Source of the DNA: Bacteroides sp. 51
GTDB lineage: Bacteria; Bacteroidota; Bacteroidia; Bacteroidales; Bacteroidaceae
Assembly: GCF_010500965.1 (NCBI RefSeq)
Contig: NZ_QVMI01000018.1
Span: forward strand, 68,921-132,920
Direction: 5' to 3'
DNA length: 64,000 nt
Positions 45,463 through 53,980 of this stretch are shown here, piece by piece. The translations under genes were made by a program, and so were the position numbers. The notes below the pieces were generated by a model. It made no database searches, had not been told where the DNA came from, and saw only the letters and a program-made list of their open reading frames with translations. The number at the start of each line of letters is the position of its first letter. Positions within the stretch are counted from its first letter, which is position 1.

Positions 45463-45580
45463 GCAAGTTCGTTTCCTATCATTTCAGGTTGAAAAAAAGT
45501 CATTATACACCCGTTTGTTAGAGAATAAACATTTCTTGAGAGATATTCAACTTCGCCCTGAAAGATAAGAACGAACTTGC
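45463..45580. repeat. Inverted repeat upstream of susC
   Basis: The left arm 45463-45488 (from GCAAGTTCGTT to TTTCAGG) and right arm 45557-45580 (CCTGAAA to GAACGAACTTGC) pair over about 24 bp with few mismatches, around a 68-nt AT-rich centre. It lies between the ThuA-like stop and the SusC start. Confidence 0.7.
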
Positions 45581-45626
45581 ACTCAAAAGGAAAACACACC
45601 TTGAAACAAACTAATACTTTTTACTC

Positions 45627-48600
45627 ATGAAGAAACAAAGAAAAATCTTCTTGTTGCTACTCACAGTATGCCTTTACTGCACGCAACTCTTTGCTCAACA
45701 GAATCCGATCCATATACAAGGAACTGTATATGATCAGTTAAATGACGCCGTACCTGGTGTTAACGTATTCGTGAAAGATAATCCCTCTGTGGGTACAGTG
45801 ACCAACATTGATGGTAATTTCAGCCTGAAAGCCTCGGTAGGCGATGTGCTTGTCTTTACATTTATTGGTTACGAGAACATTGAACACAAGGTAACCGCAT
45901 CGGACACCAATCTCAGCATTCGCCTCAAAGATTCATCCGAATTCCTGGACGAAGTGGTGGTGGTAGGATATGGGGTACAGAAGAAAAGTGTGATATCTTC
46001 TGCCGTAAGCCGTGTTACTACTGAAGAACTGGACAGAGGAAACCCAACCAATGTACAGAATGCATTGAAAGGTAAGGTTTCCGGTGTACAGATCACATCT
46101 AATTCCGGTCAGCCGGGATCTGACTCCAAAATCCGTATCCGTGGTACGGGTACCGTAAATAACACCGACCCGCTATATATTATTGACGGGATGCCATCCG
46201 AAAGTGGAATCAACCACATCAACCCTTCGGACATTGAATCTATTGAAATTCTGAAAGATGCTGCTTCGGCTGCCATCTATGGTGCACGTGGTGCAAACGG
46301 TGTAGTTTTGGTTACTACCAAAAAAGGAACAAAAGGAAAAGCGAGCCTCAGCTATGAATTTACGTATGGTATTCAGAATCCATCCAAGAAGATCGACCTG
46401 CTGGGTAGTGCGGATTATCAGATGTTGATGAACGAAATGGCAGCTAATACTCCGGGCAGAGATCCTTATTTCCCAACACCCTCAACCGTTGATACGGACT
46501 GGCAGGATGTGTTGAAGAACAAGAACGCACCGATCATCAATCATAAGGTATCATTAAGTGGTGGTGGAGAGAATTCAACCTATTATGCTTCTTTCGGTTA
46601 CGTGAAGCAAGAAGGTATCTTTGCCAAAGGACATTCTGATTACGAACGTTACAACTTCCGTTTGAACTATAACAATGTACTTTTAGATACCAAAGAACGC
46701 AACTGGCTGAATAAAGTAAGCTTCAACGCCATTGTGAACTATGCAAAGGAAATCAAAACCGGTAATAATATTGGTAACAGTGAAGCCGGCGGTTTAATGT
46801 CTTCTATGAATATGTTACCTCCTACTGAGTCGGTTTACCAAACTGATCCTGCAACGCTGGCCAGATACGAATCACTTTACCCGAATCATGTGAAATCGCC
46901 CGATGGGCAAGTTTACAACATCATTGATATGAACGACGTGGTAAACCCTTTGGCGAGAATGCAGGTAGAGCACAATCAGAGAAGAATTCCGCAAACATTT
47001 GGTGCAAACTTCAGTCTGGATGCTACATTGTTGCCGGGATTAACATTCAAAACAAGCTATAGCAACGACTGGGTATTCCAATCTCTCAAAAACGTTATCC
47101 CGGTTTATGAACTGAACAGTACATCTAAGAATGCTAATTCAAGGGTAGAAGACGAAAAGAGAGAGTCGTCCAGTTGGCAGTGGGAGAACGTGCTGTCGTA
47201 CACCCAAGCGTTTGGTAAGCACAACATAGGTGCACTGGTGGGTACAACCATGTCTTCTTACAACTATTCCAACCTGAAAGGAACAGACTATGACCTGCTC
47301 GTAGTAGATATTGACAAAGGATATATTGATACGGCAACGGCAGCCGAAGAAATGTCTAAAGTGGAAGGAGGTGCAAGAGATCATCGTATTGCTTCTGTAT
47401 TTGGACGTGTTAACTACAACTACGATGAGAAATACCTGTTCGAAGCGGTAGTAAGACGCGATGGTTCGTCCAACTTTGGTAGAAAGCATCAATATGCTAC
47501 TTTCCCTTCGGTTTCTGCCGGTTGGGTATTGACACGCGAGAAGTTTATGGAGAACAGACCATCCTGGTTGGATTTTGCCAAGATCAGATTCAGCTGGGGA
47601 CAGAATGGTAACGAAAACATGGATGCGTTCAAGTATACAAGTATGATGACCAAGTCTGGTTTAAGTGCAGTAGAAGCCGGAAAAGTATATACCGGAATGA
47701 AACCGGCAGGATATGTAAATGAAGATATTAAATGGGAGACTTCCGAACAAACGGACTTAGGTATTGACCTCCGCTTCTTTAATAATGCGTTGACTTTCTC
47801 GGCCGACTATTTTATCAAGAAAACAAAGGATATGTTATTGAACCTCCCTATCCCAATGTATAGCGGATATGGAAAGATGTGGATCAACCAAGGTACGGTA
47901 GAAAATAAAGGGGTAGAGTTTGAGGCTTCTTACAGATTCAACGTAGGCCAGGTGAAGTTTAACGTAGGTGGTAACGCATCGTATATCAAAAACACCGTAA
48001 CCGATCAGGGTGATGACAGAATCGGTTTGAATAGCATCGGTGGTGGTATGGGTGGACAAGTGAGCTATAGTGAAAACGGACGTCCTTATGGATTCTTCTA
48101 TGGTTATGTACACGATGGTATCTTCCAGAACTGGGACGAGATCAATAACTACAAAACCGAAGATGGCAAGTTGAAACAGCCTAAAGCCCAACCGGGTGAT
48201 ATCCGCTTCAAGGATTTAGATGGTAAAGATGGTATCAATGGTGATGACAGAACCATGATCGGTAAACCGAATCCGGACTGGACGTATGGTTTCAATCTAA
48301 ACGCAGAATGGAAGAACTTCGACATCAGTGCATTCTTCCAGGGAACAGTCGGTAATGATATCTACAAACTGTACAGACGCTCGAACGTTACAAAAGGTAA
48401 CTTTGATGAGTCATGGTTGGGTCGTTGGCACGGCGAGGGAACTTCAAACTGGGTGCCTCGTATTATAGAGGGTGATAGTAATAACTATCAGGTGTCCAGC
48501 TTCTTTGTAGAAGACGGTTCGTATATGAGACTTAAAGTGGCGCAGATAGGATATACTCTGCCTACAAGTCTGACCAAGAAAGCGTTTATACAAAAAGCCC

Positions 48601-48743
48601 GCGTATTCGTTCAGGGCGAGAACTTGTTTACCATTACAGACTATAGCGGATATGACCCGGAAGTGGGAACACGCGACGGATTTGACGGGGGTACTTTCCC
48701 ACAATCGCGCACGTTTACCATCGGAGCAAATATCGTATTCTAA
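45627..48743 (+). CDS. SusC-like TonB-dependent outer-membrane transporter
   Basis: 1038 residues, the usual SusC length. Signal peptide (about 1-24, ending FAQQ); carboxypeptidase-regulatory-like domain (about 28-105, IQGTVYDQLNDAVPGVNVFV); SusC signature FLDEVVVVGYGVQKK; plug with GTGTVNNTDPLYIIDGMPSE and AASAAIYGARGANGVVLVTT; barrel to the final GANIVF. It imports a glycan fragment across the outer membrane using TonB energy. The SusD partner follows after 22 bp. Control is probably by the HTCS at 36753. Confidence 0.95.
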   Translation: MKKQRKIFLLLLTVCLYCTQLFAQQNPIHIQGTVYDQLNDAVPGVNVFVKDNPSVGTVTNIDGNFSLKASVGDVLVFTFIGYENIEHKVTASDTNLSIRLKDSSEFLDEVVVVGYGVQKKSVISSAVSRVTTEELDRGNPTNVQNALKGKVSGVQITSNSGQPGSDSKIRIRGTGTVNNTDPLYIIDGMPSESGINHINPSDIESIEILKDAASAAIYGARGANGVVLVTTKKGTKGKASLSYEFTYGIQNPSKKIDLLGSADYQMLMNEMAANTPGRDPYFPTPSTVDTDWQDVLKNKNAPIINHKVSLSGGGENSTYYASFGYVKQEGIFAKGHSDYERYNFRLNYNNVLLDTKERNWLNKVSFNAIVNYAKEIKTGNNIGNSEAGGLMSSMNMLPPTESVYQTDPATLARYESLYPNHVKSPDGQVYNIIDMNDVVNPLARMQVEHNQRRIPQTFGANFSLDATLLPGLTFKTSYSNDWVFQSLKNVIPVYELNSTSKNANSRVEDEKRESSSWQWENVLSYTQAFGKHNIGALVGTTMSSYNYSNLKGTDYDLLVVDIDKGYIDTATAAEEMSKVEGGARDHRIASVFGRVNYNYDEKYLFEAVVRRDGSSNFGRKHQYATFPSVSAGWVLTREKFMENRPSWLDFAKIRFSWGQNGNENMDAFKYTSMMTKSGLSAVEAGKVYTGMKPAGYVNEDIKWETSEQTDLGIDLRFFNNALTFSADYFIKKTKDMLLNLPIPMYSGYGKMWINQGTVENKGVEFEASYRFNVGQVKFNVGGNASYIKNTVTDQGDDRIGLNSIGGGMGGQVSYSENGRPYGFFYGYVHDGIFQNWDEINNYKTEDGKLKQPKAQPGDIRFKDLDGKDGINGDDRTMIGKPNPDWTYGFNLNAEWKNFDISAFFQGTVGNDIYKLYRRSNVTKGNFDESWLGRWHGEGTSNWVPRIIEGDSNNYQVSSFFVEDGSYMRLKVAQIGYTLPTSLTKKAFIQKARVFVQGENLFTITDYSGYDPEVGTRDGFDGGTFPQSRTFTIGANIVF

Positions 48744-48765
48744 ATCAACCTAAAATTGAAAACCA

Positions 48766-50328
48766 ATGAAGAAGTTAACAACTATATGGATGATCTGCGC
48801 ATTGATCTTGTTCGCATCATGTGATGATTTCTTGCAGACAAATCCGAGAACCGAAGTAGCAGAAACTGAGTTCTACAAAACCGAAAGTGAAATGATGATG
48901 GGGCTATATGCTACCATGAATGAGGTACAGGTGCGTATTATGGAGATCTGGTCTTACTCTTCGCTGTTGTCCGACGAATCGGAAACCGGTGGTGGTATCG
49001 GCGAAGGGCAATGGAAAACAAAGTGGGATACGTTTACGTATGGCCCGTCCAACTGCTTTGGCGAGTGGGGATATGGTTCCTGGTGGAATGAGTGGGATTA
49101 TGGTGTGTTTCATGGTGTTATTGCAGCAAATATCTTATTAGATAAATTAGCCAATAGCAACCTCGACCCCACCCTCGTTAATTCTATTACTGCAGAAGCC
49201 CGATTCCTCCGCGCGTTGTTCTACAATTACTTGTTTATGGGTTATGAGCAGTTCCCGTTGATCAAAGAACGCTTGTCGGTAGACGAGATATATACGGTAG
49301 CCAAAGGAACGCGTCAGGAGATATACGAGTTTATGATGAGCGACCTGGAAGATGAAGTTACAAAATATCTGCCTGCAAGAGCTTCAACAAATCAGGGACG
49401 TGTTTGCCGGGATGCTGCAAAGCTGCTTCGTGCTAAGCTTATCCTCTTCCACAGGGATGAAACGAAATACCAGATGGCATTGGATGACATGAAAGAAATT
49501 ATCAGCAGCAACCGTTATAAGCTAGATCCAAACTACCTGCACCTATGGTTAAAGGATGGAGAATGGGGAACGGAATCTATTTACGATATCGCCTTTGCCG
49601 GTGACAATTCGGGAGAAGGCAACGGGCTGGGCAGAGCGCTCGGCGGTCGTGACATTATCGACCCAAGAAGTGCCGAGCAAGGTGGTTTGATGCATGGTTG
49701 GGGACAGAATACGATGCCTAGCAGCATTTACAAGATGTTCAAAGCGGGCGATACGCGTCGCGAGGGAACGGTTATTGTATATGCCGACGAGATAAAGAAA
49801 GTGCAGGATATGATTGACGGCGGAACGCTTCCGGAAGGAACGAGTCCTTTTGTAATGAGCGAATCGCAGGAGCGTTTCGAAGGCTTGGGACACTACAAGT
49901 ATCATCCTCGCAAGGAGACAGCTTCTTCGATTGACCCGATCAACAACTACTTCTTCTCTTACCGCTTCTACCGTTATGCCGATGTATTGTTGCTTGGCGT
50001 TGAATTGGAAGCACGCATCAAGGGGAGTGTGGGTTCGGAAGCACAAGGGTGGTTTAACCAGATCAGGGACCGTGCGTTCCAGAATGAAAATAACCGGATC
50101 GACCTGAGCGGCAAGAGCAAGCAGGAAATCCTGGATATTCTTTTCGAAGAAAGAAGATACGAGTTTACGGACGAAATGCAACGCTGGTTCGATATCTTAC
50201 GCTTCGATAAAGGAACAGAGGTATTGGGTAGCAAAGGCTGGACAGAGCAATTCAGATATTTCCCTCTTGATCAGTCGGAAATGGATAGAACAAAAGGTAA
50301 CTTAACACAAAACCCAGGCTGGTTATAA
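48766..50328 (+). CDS. SusD-like surface glycan-binding lipoprotein
   Basis: 520 residues. Lipoprotein signal with LFASC lipobox, followed by DDFLQTNPRTEVAETEFYKTESEM, the usual SusD start. TPR-like helices follow (ANILLDKLANSNLDPTLVNSITAEARFLRALFYNYLFMGYEQFPL), and the C-terminal FDILRFDKGTEVLG and YFPLDQSEMDRTKGNLTQNPGW are typical. It forms the lid of the SusC channel and binds the glycan at the cell surface. It is co-transcribed with the SusC gene. A REPIN-like element follows its stop by 39 nt. Confidence 0.94.
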   Translation: MKKLTTIWMICALILFASCDDFLQTNPRTEVAETEFYKTESEMMMGLYATMNEVQVRIMEIWSYSSLLSDESETGGGIGEGQWKTKWDTFTYGPSNCFGEWGYGSWWNEWDYGVFHGVIAANILLDKLANSNLDPTLVNSITAEARFLRALFYNYLFMGYEQFPLIKERLSVDEIYTVAKGTRQEIYEFMMSDLEDEVTKYLPARASTNQGRVCRDAAKLLRAKLILFHRDETKYQMALDDMKEIISSNRYKLDPNYLHLWLKDGEWGTESIYDIAFAGDNSGEGNGLGRALGGRDIIDPRSAEQGGLMHGWGQNTMPSSIYKMFKAGDTRREGTVIVYADEIKKVQDMIDGGTLPEGTSPFVMSESQERFEGLGHYKYHPRKETASSIDPINNYFFSYRFYRYADVLLLGVELEARIKGSVGSEAQGWFNQIRDRAFQNENNRIDLSGKSKQEILDILFEERRYEFTDEMQRWFDILRFDKGTEVLGSKGWTEQFRYFPLDQSEMDRTKGNLTQNPGWL

Positions 50329-50366
50329 TAAACCGGCGAAGTTGGGGCTGATTAAAAAGCATATTT

Positions 50367-50446
50367 TGTAGGGGCGGTTCGCGAACCGCCCAATACACTG
50401 GATACACAGAAAACCATTTCCGGGCGGTTCGCGAACCGCCCCTACA
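50367..50446 (+). repeat. REPIN-like double palindrome, copy 4
   Basis: TGTAGGGG / CCCCTACA ends, two perfect GGGCGGTTCGCGAACCGCCC palindromes and a 30-nt spacer (aatacactggatacacagaa and on). It lies between the SusD gene and the second ThuA-like gene, which has its own promoter. Confidence 0.9.
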
Positions 50447-50462
50447 GTTAATCATTCGCTTT

Positions 50463-50497
50463 TTGGTCAGCCCCTTCCTTATATTTTTTAACTTTGC
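50463..50497 (+). promoter_or_regulatory. Promoter of the second thuA-like gene
   Basis: TAACTTTGC at 50489-50497 matches the Bacteroides -7 box exactly. A TTG at 50463-50465 could be the -33 element, though the 23-nt gap is longer than usual. It gives a leader of about 25 nt. Confidence 0.5.
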
Positions 50498-50527
50498 AGA
50501 TGTGCAAGATTTAAAACCATCCTATTC

Positions 50528-51307
50528 ATGAAAAAACTGATATACATACTGCCCTTATTCATTTTCCTCTTTACAGGATGCCAGTCAAAAACAACAAAGA
50601 GTACAGAAAACAATTCCCCTTTCCAGGTGCTCGTTTTAACAGAAAGAGGCGGACAGCACGGCGGTTTCACCGATGCCGGCATCAAATGGTTGGGAGAAGA
50701 AAGCAGATCGCTGAACTTCGGGTTTACCGAGATCAACAATACCGATTCAATCAACGTGTCTTACCTTTCCCGCTTCGACCTGATCATCCAACTGGACTAC
50801 CCGCCTTACATGTGGACGCCCGAAGCCGAAAAAGCATTCATCGACTACATCGACCAAGGTTTGGGCGGATGGGTTGGATTCCACCACGCTACGCTATTAG
50901 GCGAGTTCGATGGTTACCCCATGTGGCAATGGTTCTCCGAATTTATGGGAGATATACGTTTCCAGAATTACATTGCACCGCTGGCAGATGGAACTGTCCG
51001 TGTAGAAGATAAGGAACACCCTGTCATGAAAGGAGTCAGTGAATCATTTGTCATACCCGATGATGAGTGGTATACGTTTAATCAGAACCCACGTCCTAAT
51101 GTACATGTTCTGGCGTCGGTAGATGAATCGACCTACCAACCGGCTTCGGATATCAAAATGGGAGATCACCCTGTGGTATGGGTAAACCCATCTAAAAAGG
51201 CGCGCAACGTGTATTTCCTCATTGGCCACAGCGCTAAATTATACGATACGGAAGATTTTACGACAATGTTCCGGAATGCAATTGTGTGGGCAGCCAGCAA
51301 AGAATAA
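50528..51307 (+). CDS. ThuA-like lipoprotein
   Basis: 259 residues. Lipoprotein signal with lipobox FTGC (about residue 18). The ThuA fold is seen in FQVLVLTERGGQHGGFTDAG, RFDLIIQLDYPPYMWTPEAEK, IDQGLGGWVGFHHATLLGEFDGYP, VEDKEHPVMKGVSESFVIPDDEWY and HPVVWVNPSKKARNVYFLIGHSA. It belongs to a different subgroup from the protein at 44532 and is membrane-anchored. It is the last gene of the HTCS cluster, with its own promoter. A 22-bp palindrome array follows it. Its activity on sugar is inferred from the family only. Confidence 0.83.
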   Translation: MKKLIYILPLFIFLFTGCQSKTTKSTENNSPFQVLVLTERGGQHGGFTDAGIKWLGEESRSLNFGFTEINNTDSINVSYLSRFDLIIQLDYPPYMWTPEAEKAFIDYIDQGLGGWVGFHHATLLGEFDGYPMWQWFSEFMGDIRFQNYIAPLADGTVRVEDKEHPVMKGVSESFVIPDDEWYTFNQNPRPNVHVLASVDESTYQPASDIKMGDHPVVWVNPSKKARNVYFLIGHSAKLYDTEDFTTMFRNAIVWAASKE

Positions 51308-51630
51308 GCTGTTTTCAGGGTCAATCCGAAAGGCGGGTTGAATGGTTAACTTACATACCCCATTTCTTCTAAGAAGTGAGGCACTGGATCAGCAATGTTC
51401 ATCCAATGCCTGAGCCGGGCTGAGGCACTGGATGAGTCTAGCTCATGCACTGGGTCAATCTGGTTGAAGCACTGGGTGAATCTGCCTCATGTACTGGATG
51501 AATCCGGTTGATGTACCGGATCAATCCGGTTGATCTACTACCTGAATAACATTTCCCCACCGGCTGAGGGAGATTCAGCCTATGCCCGGGAGACATTGAA
51601 CTACCGCCTGAACCTCAGTAAGCCAGTATT
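51308..51630. other. Intergenic region between convergent genes
   Basis: 323 bases without a gene between the ThuA-like lipoprotein (+) and the GH3 gene (-). About half of it is the seven-unit array at 51380-51533. The rest shows no structure I recognise, and no ordinary terminator was found for either gene. Confidence 0.6.
51380..51533 (+). repeat. Seven-unit degenerate array, 22-bp pitch
   Basis: Seven consecutive 22-bp units (starts 51380, 51402, 51424, 51446, 51468, 51490, 51512). The last is the clearest: ACCGGAT-ca-ATCCGGT, a perfect palindrome. Earlier units differ mostly by C/T and A/G changes. In units 3, 4 and 6 nearly all changes in the arms keep pairing if G-U pairs are allowed in the plus-strand RNA. 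Units 1 and 2 are the most diverged. Confidence 0.85.
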
Positions 51631-53970
51631 TTATTTACCGGCCACCTTCAAGGTATTAGTCTTTAGCGCAGCATCGCGAGAGGAACCTCCCACCATAATC
51701 GTAAACTCACCCTCATCGACTTTAAAATTCATCTCTGCATCATAAGAAGATAAGATCTGGGGAGTCAAAGTAAAAGTCACCTGTTTCTTTTCGCCCGCTT
51801 TGAGATGAATACGACGGAAACCTTTCAGTTCTCTTACCGCCCGGGTCACATCACCGATCGGATAGCGCAGGTACAATTGCACAACCTCATCACCATCCCG
51901 TTTGCCTGTGTTTCTCACTTCTACTGAAGCGTTTACCGATTCGCCCGGAGTGATCAACGATTTATCCAATACAGGTTCACTATATTCATAGGTGGTATAA
52001 CTCAGCCCGTCGCCAAAAGTATATAACGGTTCGGACGAAGTACGCAGATATTTCCGCACATACTGCGAAGGTTTATGATTGTAGAAAACCGGGATTTGTC
52101 CCACGCTACGCGGGAACGAGATAGACAACTTGCCACTTGGATTGACCTTCCCGAAGATCACCTCTCCGATGGCTTGCCCGCCGAAACTTCCGGGTTCCCA
52201 GGCTTCGACGATAGCTTTAGCCTTTTGCTGAATCAATCCGATGCTTAACGGCCTGCCGTTTATCAAAACAACGATAACCGGTTTCCCTGTTTTGCACAAC
52301 TCTTCAATCAGTTCATTCTGCAAACCGGCCGGGTCGATGTTGTCCCGGTCGATGTTCTCGCCGGAATTCCGGTTAACGCTTTCGCTGCGTAAAGCATTCT
52401 CTCCTATCACTGCAATAATGATATCATTCTGCATGGCCGCCGCTTTTGCCGCCGCTATTTTCTCATGCGAAAGCTGTGGAATGGCATCTCCGGTATCGTG
52501 GAAATTCACCACCGTTCCGTGTCCGGCAGATTTACGTATCCCATCCACAACGGTCACGATATTTCCTGCCGGTTGTATAGCGCTCCAATCTCCCAGCATG
52601 GCCTGATTGTTGGCATTAGGGCCAGTTACCAGGATACGTTTTCCTTCCGCCCCGAGAGGTAATATACTATCGCTATTCTTCAATAAAACAATAGACTTAC
52701 GGGTAGCTTCCAGTGCGGTTTGTTGATGGTTTGGGGTGAACAACTGTTGCCCCAATTGCTTTTCATCAATATAAGGATTCTCGAAAAGCCCCAAACGGAA
52801 CTTTACTTCCAGTATCTTCCTTACGGCTTCGTCAATGCGTCCTTCCGTTAGTTTACCTTCTTCAATCATTTCAAGTATAGGCTCCAGAAACTCCGGTCCA
52901 TGCATATGCATATCCATGCCAGCCATCACCGATTTATACACGGCTTCCTTCTGGTCGGCAGCTACGCGATGTACTTCCGCCAACCGTTCGATATCCTTAA
53001 AGTCGCTGATGTAAAAGCCCTTAAAGCCCCACTTATTCCGTAAAAGATCCGTCATCAGATATTTACTGGCATGGCAGGCAATACCGTTAATTTCGTTGTG
53101 TGCAGGCATTGCCGTAAATACTCCGGCATCTACCGCAGCCTTGAAGGGCGGGTAATATACATCCCAAAGCGTACGTTCGGACAAATCGGAAGGAGCCACA
53201 TTCAGTCCGTTAATCGGTTCACTGCCGGCCACTAAATGTTTAGCGCATGCAATAACATTGGTGGTACCGGTGAAATCCTCGCCCTGCAATCCTTTAATAG
53301 TAGACACACCCATAGCAGTCACCAGGTGAGTGTCCTCGCCAAAAGTTTCACCGACTCTTCCCCATCGTGCATCACGTGCTACATCCAGGTTGGGCGAGAA
53401 TGTCCAATGAAATCCGGTAGCACGCATTTCCAGCGCTGTCTCTGCGGCCGTTCTACGCACAAGTGTGGTATCCCAGGTACAGGAAAGACCGATAGGCGAA
53501 GGGTACACCGTGCTACCCGGCACCATTCCATTGCCATGTACAGCATCAATTCCGATTAAAAGCGGTATACGCAAGCGACTCTGCATAGCCAGGCGTTGAA
53601 GTTTATTAGCCTCAGCAGCCGATAATACATGCAGGAACGAACCGATCTCTCCCCGCGACACCATATCTTCAATATCTTTTGCCGTCATTCCCGGATAAAA
53701 GGCCCAGGCATCGCTGCTCTTCATCTGGCTGGAGTTCATGCGCCTTTCCTCAGCTTGTCGCATGTGTTGCAGGCCAACATACTGGCACATTTGGGCTACC
53801 TTCTCTTCCAATGTCATCCGCCCCATCAAGTCAGTAATCCTTTGTTCAACAGGTGTCCGGCTGTCCAGATAAGCTGGTTTATCGCCTTTGCCCGCTTTCA
53901 CTTGAGAAGTGAAAAGAAGAAAAAACAGAGAAAGTAGTATCGCTGGTTTTAATATCCGATTTGTATCCAT
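51631..53970 (-). CDS. GH3 family beta-glycosidase (BglX-like), exported
   Basis: 779 residues with a signal peptide (about 1-25). The N-terminal GH3 barrel has the nucleophile Asp in GFYISDFKDIERL (D323) and the substrate pocket with RDARWGRVGETFGED and KHLVAGSEPINGLN. The second alpha/beta domain (LVTGPNANNQAMLGDWS, VIGENALRSESVNRNSGENI) and a C-terminal fibronectin-III-like domain follow. It removes terminal beta-linked sugars (glucose, xylose or others) from oligosaccharides in the periplasm. It lies 10 bp after the CE12-like gene and shares its promoter; it is the last gene of the pectin-type locus. Confidence 0.92.
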   Translation of the reverse strand: MDTNRILKPAILLSLFFLLFTSQVKAGKGDKPAYLDSRTPVEQRITDLMGRMTLEEKVAQMCQYVGLQHMRQAEERRMNSSQMKSSDAWAFYPGMTAKDIEDMVSRGEIGSFLHVLSAAEANKLQRLAMQSRLRIPLLIGIDAVHGNGMVPGSTVYPSPIGLSCTWDTTLVRRTAAETALEMRATGFHWTFSPNLDVARDARWGRVGETFGEDTHLVTAMGVSTIKGLQGEDFTGTTNVIACAKHLVAGSEPINGLNVAPSDLSERTLWDVYYPPFKAAVDAGVFTAMPAHNEINGIACHASKYLMTDLLRNKWGFKGFYISDFKDIERLAEVHRVAADQKEAVYKSVMAGMDMHMHGPEFLEPILEMIEEGKLTEGRIDEAVRKILEVKFRLGLFENPYIDEKQLGQQLFTPNHQQTALEATRKSIVLLKNSDSILPLGAEGKRILVTGPNANNQAMLGDWSAIQPAGNIVTVVDGIRKSAGHGTVVNFHDTGDAIPQLSHEKIAAAKAAAMQNDIIIAVIGENALRSESVNRNSGENIDRDNIDPAGLQNELIEELCKTGKPVIVVLINGRPLSIGLIQQKAKAIVEAWEPGSFGGQAIGEVIFGKVNPSGKLSISFPRSVGQIPVFYNHKPSQYVRKYLRTSSEPLYTFGDGLSYTTYEYSEPVLDKSLITPGESVNASVEVRNTGKRDGDEVVQLYLRYPIGDVTRAVRELKGFRRIHLKAGEKKQVTFTLTPQILSSYDAEMNFKVDEGEFTIMVGGSSRDAALKTNTLKVAGK

Positions 53971-53980
53971 GATCTTCGAT

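Noticed and set aside
51380-51533. Possible CRISPR array or protein-coding tandem repeat
   Set aside because: There are no spacers between the 22-bp units, and 22 is not a multiple of three, so neither reading fits.
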